NCBI RefSeq assembly: GCF_963169125.1 | Contig: NC_084793.1 | Location: forward strand, 227,152,360-227,216,359 | From: Humulus lupulus | Lineage: Eukaryota > Streptophyta > Magnoliopsida > Rosales > Cannabaceae | Direction of reading: 5' to 3' | DNA: 64,000 bases | Shown here: one piece after another, positions 60,208 through 64,000 of the stretch | Layout: each line of letters starts with the position of its first letter | Position numbering within the stretch: position 1 is the stretch's first letter | Notes under the pieces: generated by a model | Databases searched by the model: none | What the model was told of the DNA's origin: nothing | The model's input: the letters and a program-made list of their open reading frames with translations, nothing else | Made by a program: the position numbers and the translations under genes

Positions 60208-61590
60208 TGTTGACGGTGAGAACTCGTCAACTAAGTTGAGTTAGAAAAAAGTATCAAGTAAGGATCGTCAATAAAAGAGCTATAGAAATGTAAGTGATAA
60301 CTCAAGAACAATGACAGAATAACAATGGAGAAATTAATCTTTCATTCACTCTCAAGCCTTTGCTACAGTCAATTTTCCAACCCCCTTTCAGGTGGTGTTA
60401 GAGTTTATTTTATGGTAGGCTTTAATGGCCCTGGGTACATGGTGGTCTAGGAGACCAAGTGGTACATAAGTACTATGTCAGGGGAGTGGCTTCAGAGGTT
60501 GTGATCGTACATCCAGTACAAGAGCAGGTGTCAGGAGGATGTCTCCACTACTTGTCCGTATCCATGTCTGATGAGTGGTGGCAGGCATAGTGGCGCAGGT
60601 GGTAGTGCTGTCGACTCTGACCTTCGGCCGTAGACGTATGGGCCATAACTCTTATCCCGGCAGTCCCACTTCCCTATTGGTACGAGTGTCCGTACTCAAC
60701 ATACAGGGTCTCAACGGTCGCACCCAGTACTAGGTCGTACAAGTATATTCCATTCGACTCGTTCCAGAGTCTCTAAGCATTGAGATCTCATGATATAGGG
60801 AATGGGACACTTGGTGGATATAATGGTCATGGCGTGAAGTGGGGCTTTCGGGTCTTCGGCACGAGATTCTTGAAGCACCCTGAAGCCACCCACGAGCATG
60901 GGTGATAGGCACGTGGCCTCACTAGATGTCTATGGGTGTGAGGCGAGATGCCTCCCTCACGAGCCCCTTCATGAGGCCTCGTTTGCGTGGCCTCTCCCAA
61001 GCTGCCCACGATGCCCCTTTATGAGGCTTCCCTCGCATGGCCTTTCCTAAGCTCCTCGCAAGGCCCCTTTGTGAGGCTCCTTAGCGTGGCCAACGGGTGG
61101 TGCGGTCGAGCCCCTTCGCGAGGCCCTTCGTGAGGCTCCTTAGCGTGGCCAACGGGTGGTGCGGTCGAGCCCCTTCGCGAGGCCCTTCGTGTGGCCCCTT
61201 AGCGTGGCCATCGGGTGGTGCGGCGGTGCGCATGGGGCGACGCCAAGTGAGGCCATGGCGCCTCGCACCGAGGTGGCCGAGCGAGGCTAGTAGCGTCGCG
61301 CCTGGCGTCCGAGCGAGGTGGTCGAGGCAGCACGGGTGAGACGCATCAGGTTGGCCGAGAGGGTCCTAGCGGGGCCATGTCGCCTCGCGCCTAGGCATCC
61401 GAGCGGGGCCGTGCGAGGCCATGGCGTCTTGGCATCTATGCCTTGCAAATGCGGGCGACGTGGCATAGATCCCATGAGGCGTGGATCCCGACTCATGGCG
61501 TGACGATATGATGGCTTCCCGAGACGATGGCAGCCCAAGAGCCCTGCCTTGGCCTCATATTTTCCCTTGATGAGATTTTGAGCATCAACA
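60208..61590 (-). repeat. 3' LTR of second Tat-type element
   Basis: This 1383-bp LTR reads TGTTGACGGTGAGAACTC at the left and GAGCATCAACA at the right. It contains GC-rich repeats, including a 59-bp unit (TTAGCGTGGCCAACGGGTGG...) at 61081-61139 and 61140-61198 plus a partial third copy. Confidence 0.78.
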
Positions 61591-62241
61591 CTTTCCCCCT
61601 AGTCTAGGAGAGTACCTTTAGGTGCTCTTGTAGACTATTCACCTTGATTCTTATAAATAGGCCTTCATGCATGGCCTAATATTTTCACCTTACTTCTTTG
61701 GCTTATTGGTTTGGAGAGCCCTTCCTTTTTCAAGAGGTGAGAGGTTCAATCCCTCACAAGCTCATTTTTGCCATAGCTTCTTTTATTTTATTTTTTCACT
61801 TCATTTTCATCACTTTTTATTTATTTATTTTATATATATATATATATTTTTTTTTTACATATGAGCTAATTTTTTGGAGTATCCATTTGGTGGCTAACAC
61901 ATCTTTCTGGTCCATTCTTGCAGACGCGCATTCTCAACCCTTTGGTGCTTTTCGCCCCTCGACCTCCTTTTGACCCTAGCTTCGCTCTCTTAACCGCTTG
62001 AGGTATATTTTCTCTCCTTCTCCCTTTTTTTTTTATTGGGTCCAAACTAGCATTACTCGGGATGGGGTACCTTAGCTTGAGCTTGTAGTGAGTTTGACCA
62101 TACACATGCCTTTCTTTTTTATACCCTGTAGTGGGCCATTTAGGACGCTTGCATCTAGGGATATTAAGCCTATTCCTTTGTGTTTTGTAGCCATCCCCTC
62201 ATTTATACGCGAACCCCTTTTCGCTTTCGGAACGAGGTCTC
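61591..62241. other. Region between LTR and antisense gene
   Basis: The polypurine tract (on the - strand) is at 61591-61608. The rest is T-rich and probably the promoter and 5' leader of the antisense gene, with CTTATAAATAGGCC at 61649-61662 as a TATA candidate on the + strand. Confidence 0.55.
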
Positions 62242-64000
62242 ATGGCCAGTGACGGCCCGTCCGACATACCTCCGGGGGCTGAATTTATTGACTTGTCCTT
62301 AGACTCAGAGTCCCCTGTGGGAAATCCTCACCAAGACTATGACTCCTTAAGGCAGGCCCGCATCTGCCACCTTAAGTACATTGCTGAACTTAGGCGCAAA
62401 ATTTGGGTAGTGGAGAGCGAAATTGACTCGGAGTCGAGAGGAGACGGAGGACCTTCACCCCCAGACCTTAGTGACCATATAGCGCGTCTTAGGATGACCC
62501 TTTTTGAATTGCGGTGGGAGTTAGAGTTTATGGAGGGACACCTTCCGCCAGAACCTCCCAACCCTTACTCACCTGATGTTGGTCATGGGGCTGCTACCGT
62601 CTCTCCTCAGCCCCTAGTCTCAGTTTTTCCTAGCTTAGCGCTTCCGCCATCGCTCCCTCGATGGAAAACTCTTGCTAGGAAGAAAAAATGGAGGGTCAAG
62701 TGTCCTGTCTCTTCCTCAAATTTTTCTTTTGATTTTGCAGATATGCCGAGGGCACGCCGACAGGTATCTATCCAGGAAGAGGACGACGCCCCTTTACTGG
62801 CGTCCAGTCTGGTGTCGCATGTGTCTACGAACAAATTGAAGGAAATAGTGAAGCACTATCGTGTTCCCTCGGAATACGCCTTATATGCTCCTCAGGAGGC
62901 ATGCCGGGTCGACCGCCCTAGGAAGGGTCTTGTGGCTTTGAGTGAACACATTTTGAAGGCGGGTGGCACCATTCCCTTGCACCCATTTTTCGTAGCGGTT
63001 CTCAACTATTTCGACCTGGCCCCTCTTCAGCTGTCACCCAACAGTTGGTTGACCCTAAGTTGTCTTTTTGTTTGGTTCAAGGAACGGGCTGAACGCGCCC
63101 CAACGGCACAGGAGGTGCACTTCCTGTACAACCTCATGGGATCCCCCAAGTCCAAGGGCTTCTACTATCTGCAGAAGGCCAACAACGAGCTCCCCTTGAT
63201 AGAGGGCTCGGTGTCCAATCCAGGGGCTTGGAAGCAAGATTTTTTCTTCGTAGAGGGCCCTCTCTTTGTCCGTGAAGATTTTCGCGCCGACCCCAGTAAG
63301 TACCCTGGTCCTCCTTTTTTTCTTGTTAGAACTTACTGTTTTGTACTCATGCTTGTACTAACACTGGCGTGGACCATGCAGAGCAATTTGCTGTTCCTTC
63401 GGTCATTGGGTCGGAGGCGAAGGCCATGGATGACCTCATTAATGCAGACTCCTCCATGAAGAAGGCAGCATTCTTGTTCACCGTGGAAAATCTCAACCGC
63501 CACCAGTTGTCCCCGGTCTCAGACCCCAAGCTCCTGTGGTCGGTTACTGTGTCCAAGAAGACAATGGCTACACCGGCCGAGCCGTTCCTAGACGGTGGTG
63601 AGGCCGAGGTGGAGCTGGAGGAAGCCCCCTTTGGATGTGGGGGATCTCACCAGGGCCCCCTGTCCCCCAGGGGGTGCCCCCCTTACGGCTCCTACGACCA
63701 GGACATGGCCTTCCAACCTCAGGACCAGCACGTCGCACTGGGATGTTATGGTTCCCCTTGCCTTGATGGCTGTGACGCCTTCCCTCAGGTTCCTCATGAC
63801 ATTAGATCACCGGGGGCTGATTTCGTCGACCTTGTGGAGCCCCCCTCTAATCTACCAGGGTCTCAGTTTTTCCCCTTCACTGCGCCCCCTCCCGCTTCGG
63901 CGAGCGGGTCGTCTGTCCTCCTCCAACCAGGTGCCCCCAATACGGAGGGGGAGCCTTGGGTGACTCGGATGGCATCATCCTACGGACAGCGATACACTCA
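62242..64000 (+). CDS. Antisense extra gene of Tat-type element, putative gypsy-type transposon domain (3' end outside window)
   Basis: Exon 1 is 62242-63295, with an intron to 63381 (GTAAGT...ATGCAG); exon 2 from 63382 stays open to the window end, so over 550 codons are seen. An acidic start (MASDGPSDIPPGAEFIDLS) and a coiled region precede a conserved block at residues about 200-355: LKEIVKHYRVPSEYALYAPQ, ILKAGGTIPLHPFF, LSPNSWLTLSCLFVWFKER and FYYLQKANNELPLIEGS. This resembles the plant domain called putative gypsy type transposon (Transposase_28). Exon 2 opens with FAVPSVIGSEAKAMDDLI and continues into a proline-rich part. It is transcribed opposite to its host element, as described for extra genes in Tat-lineage elements. 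Its function is unknown. No stop or frameshift is present. Confidence 0.75.

Larger units (their letters stand above)
60208..64000 (-). mobile_element. 3' end of second Tat-type gypsy element (runs off window)
   Basis: An LTR at 60208-61590 is followed on its right by CTTTCCCCCTAGTCTAGG, which on the - strand is a polypurine tract ending GGGGGAAAG. The element therefore lies on the - strand and continues right beyond the window. It inserted in the first Tat-type element; the left target duplication would be ACGAC (60203-60207). The part seen holds an antisense gene rather than gag or pol, which fits the region between pol and 3' LTR in Tat elements. Confidence 0.72.

Noticed and set aside
61097..61538. 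Arg/Pro-rich open frames on both strands
   Set aside because: GC-rich LTR repeats, including a 59-bp duplication, explain them; no domain is visible.

Overview
The window is nuclear DNA of a flowering plant, almost certainly a eudicot with a repeat-rich genome. The evidence is one spliced cytochrome P450 gene of the CYP78A family (closest to CYP78A7), surrounded by plant-type mobile elements: chromodomain-bearing Ty3/gypsy elements of the Tekay type, a Cassandra TRIM, a CACTA (En/Spm) element, a Mutator-like element (MULE) with a Ulp1 protease gene, and Tat-type gypsy elements. Species cannot be fixed from the sequence; a Rosales genome such as hop or Cannabis would fit but is only a guess.

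Layout. 1-15508 holds the 3' half of an old Tekay element on the + strand. It is split at 1473-12730 by a second Tekay element on the - strand, which itself carries a solo LTR at 4223-6518. 15509-19106 is an eroded LTR-like remnant containing, at 16321-18983, a hybrid insertion: one Cassandra LTR plus Cassandra internal DNA at one end and a Tekay LTR at the other, flanked by a single 5-bp target duplication. 19919-33787 is one solo Tekay-like LTR opened by a fairly young full-length Tekay element (20763-30558) and by an unrelated solo LTR (31559-32812).

34095-40233 is the only genic region: a degenerate partial copy of the CYP78A 5' end, then the CYP78A gene itself (two exons, 542 codons), then AT-rich DNA. 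40234-47962 is a CACTA element with a crippled TNP2-type transposase gene but an apparently intact six-exon second gene. 48359-57533 is a MULE with a Ulp1 protease gene (+) facing a MURA-type transposase gene (-); both are decayed, and the transposase gene is interrupted by a Tekay solo LTR. Introns of both genes are filled with a GCTCGATAG-like repeat lying on each gene's own sense strand. 58452-64000 has a Tat-type gypsy 5' end (LTR, primer site, start of gag) broken by the 3' end of a second Tat-type element on the - strand. The latter carries an intact spliced antisense reading frame that runs off the window.

Insertion order is legible from target duplications: CCTAC, ATTAG/A, AGGTG/A, TTCTC, TAGCC, CCTGG, ACCAT, AAT and TAGCCAAA. 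Only the P450 is likely to serve the plant. The rest is mobile DNA in various states of decay, in which most premature stops are TAG or TAA where the family has glutamine codons, as expected from deamination of methylated cytosine.
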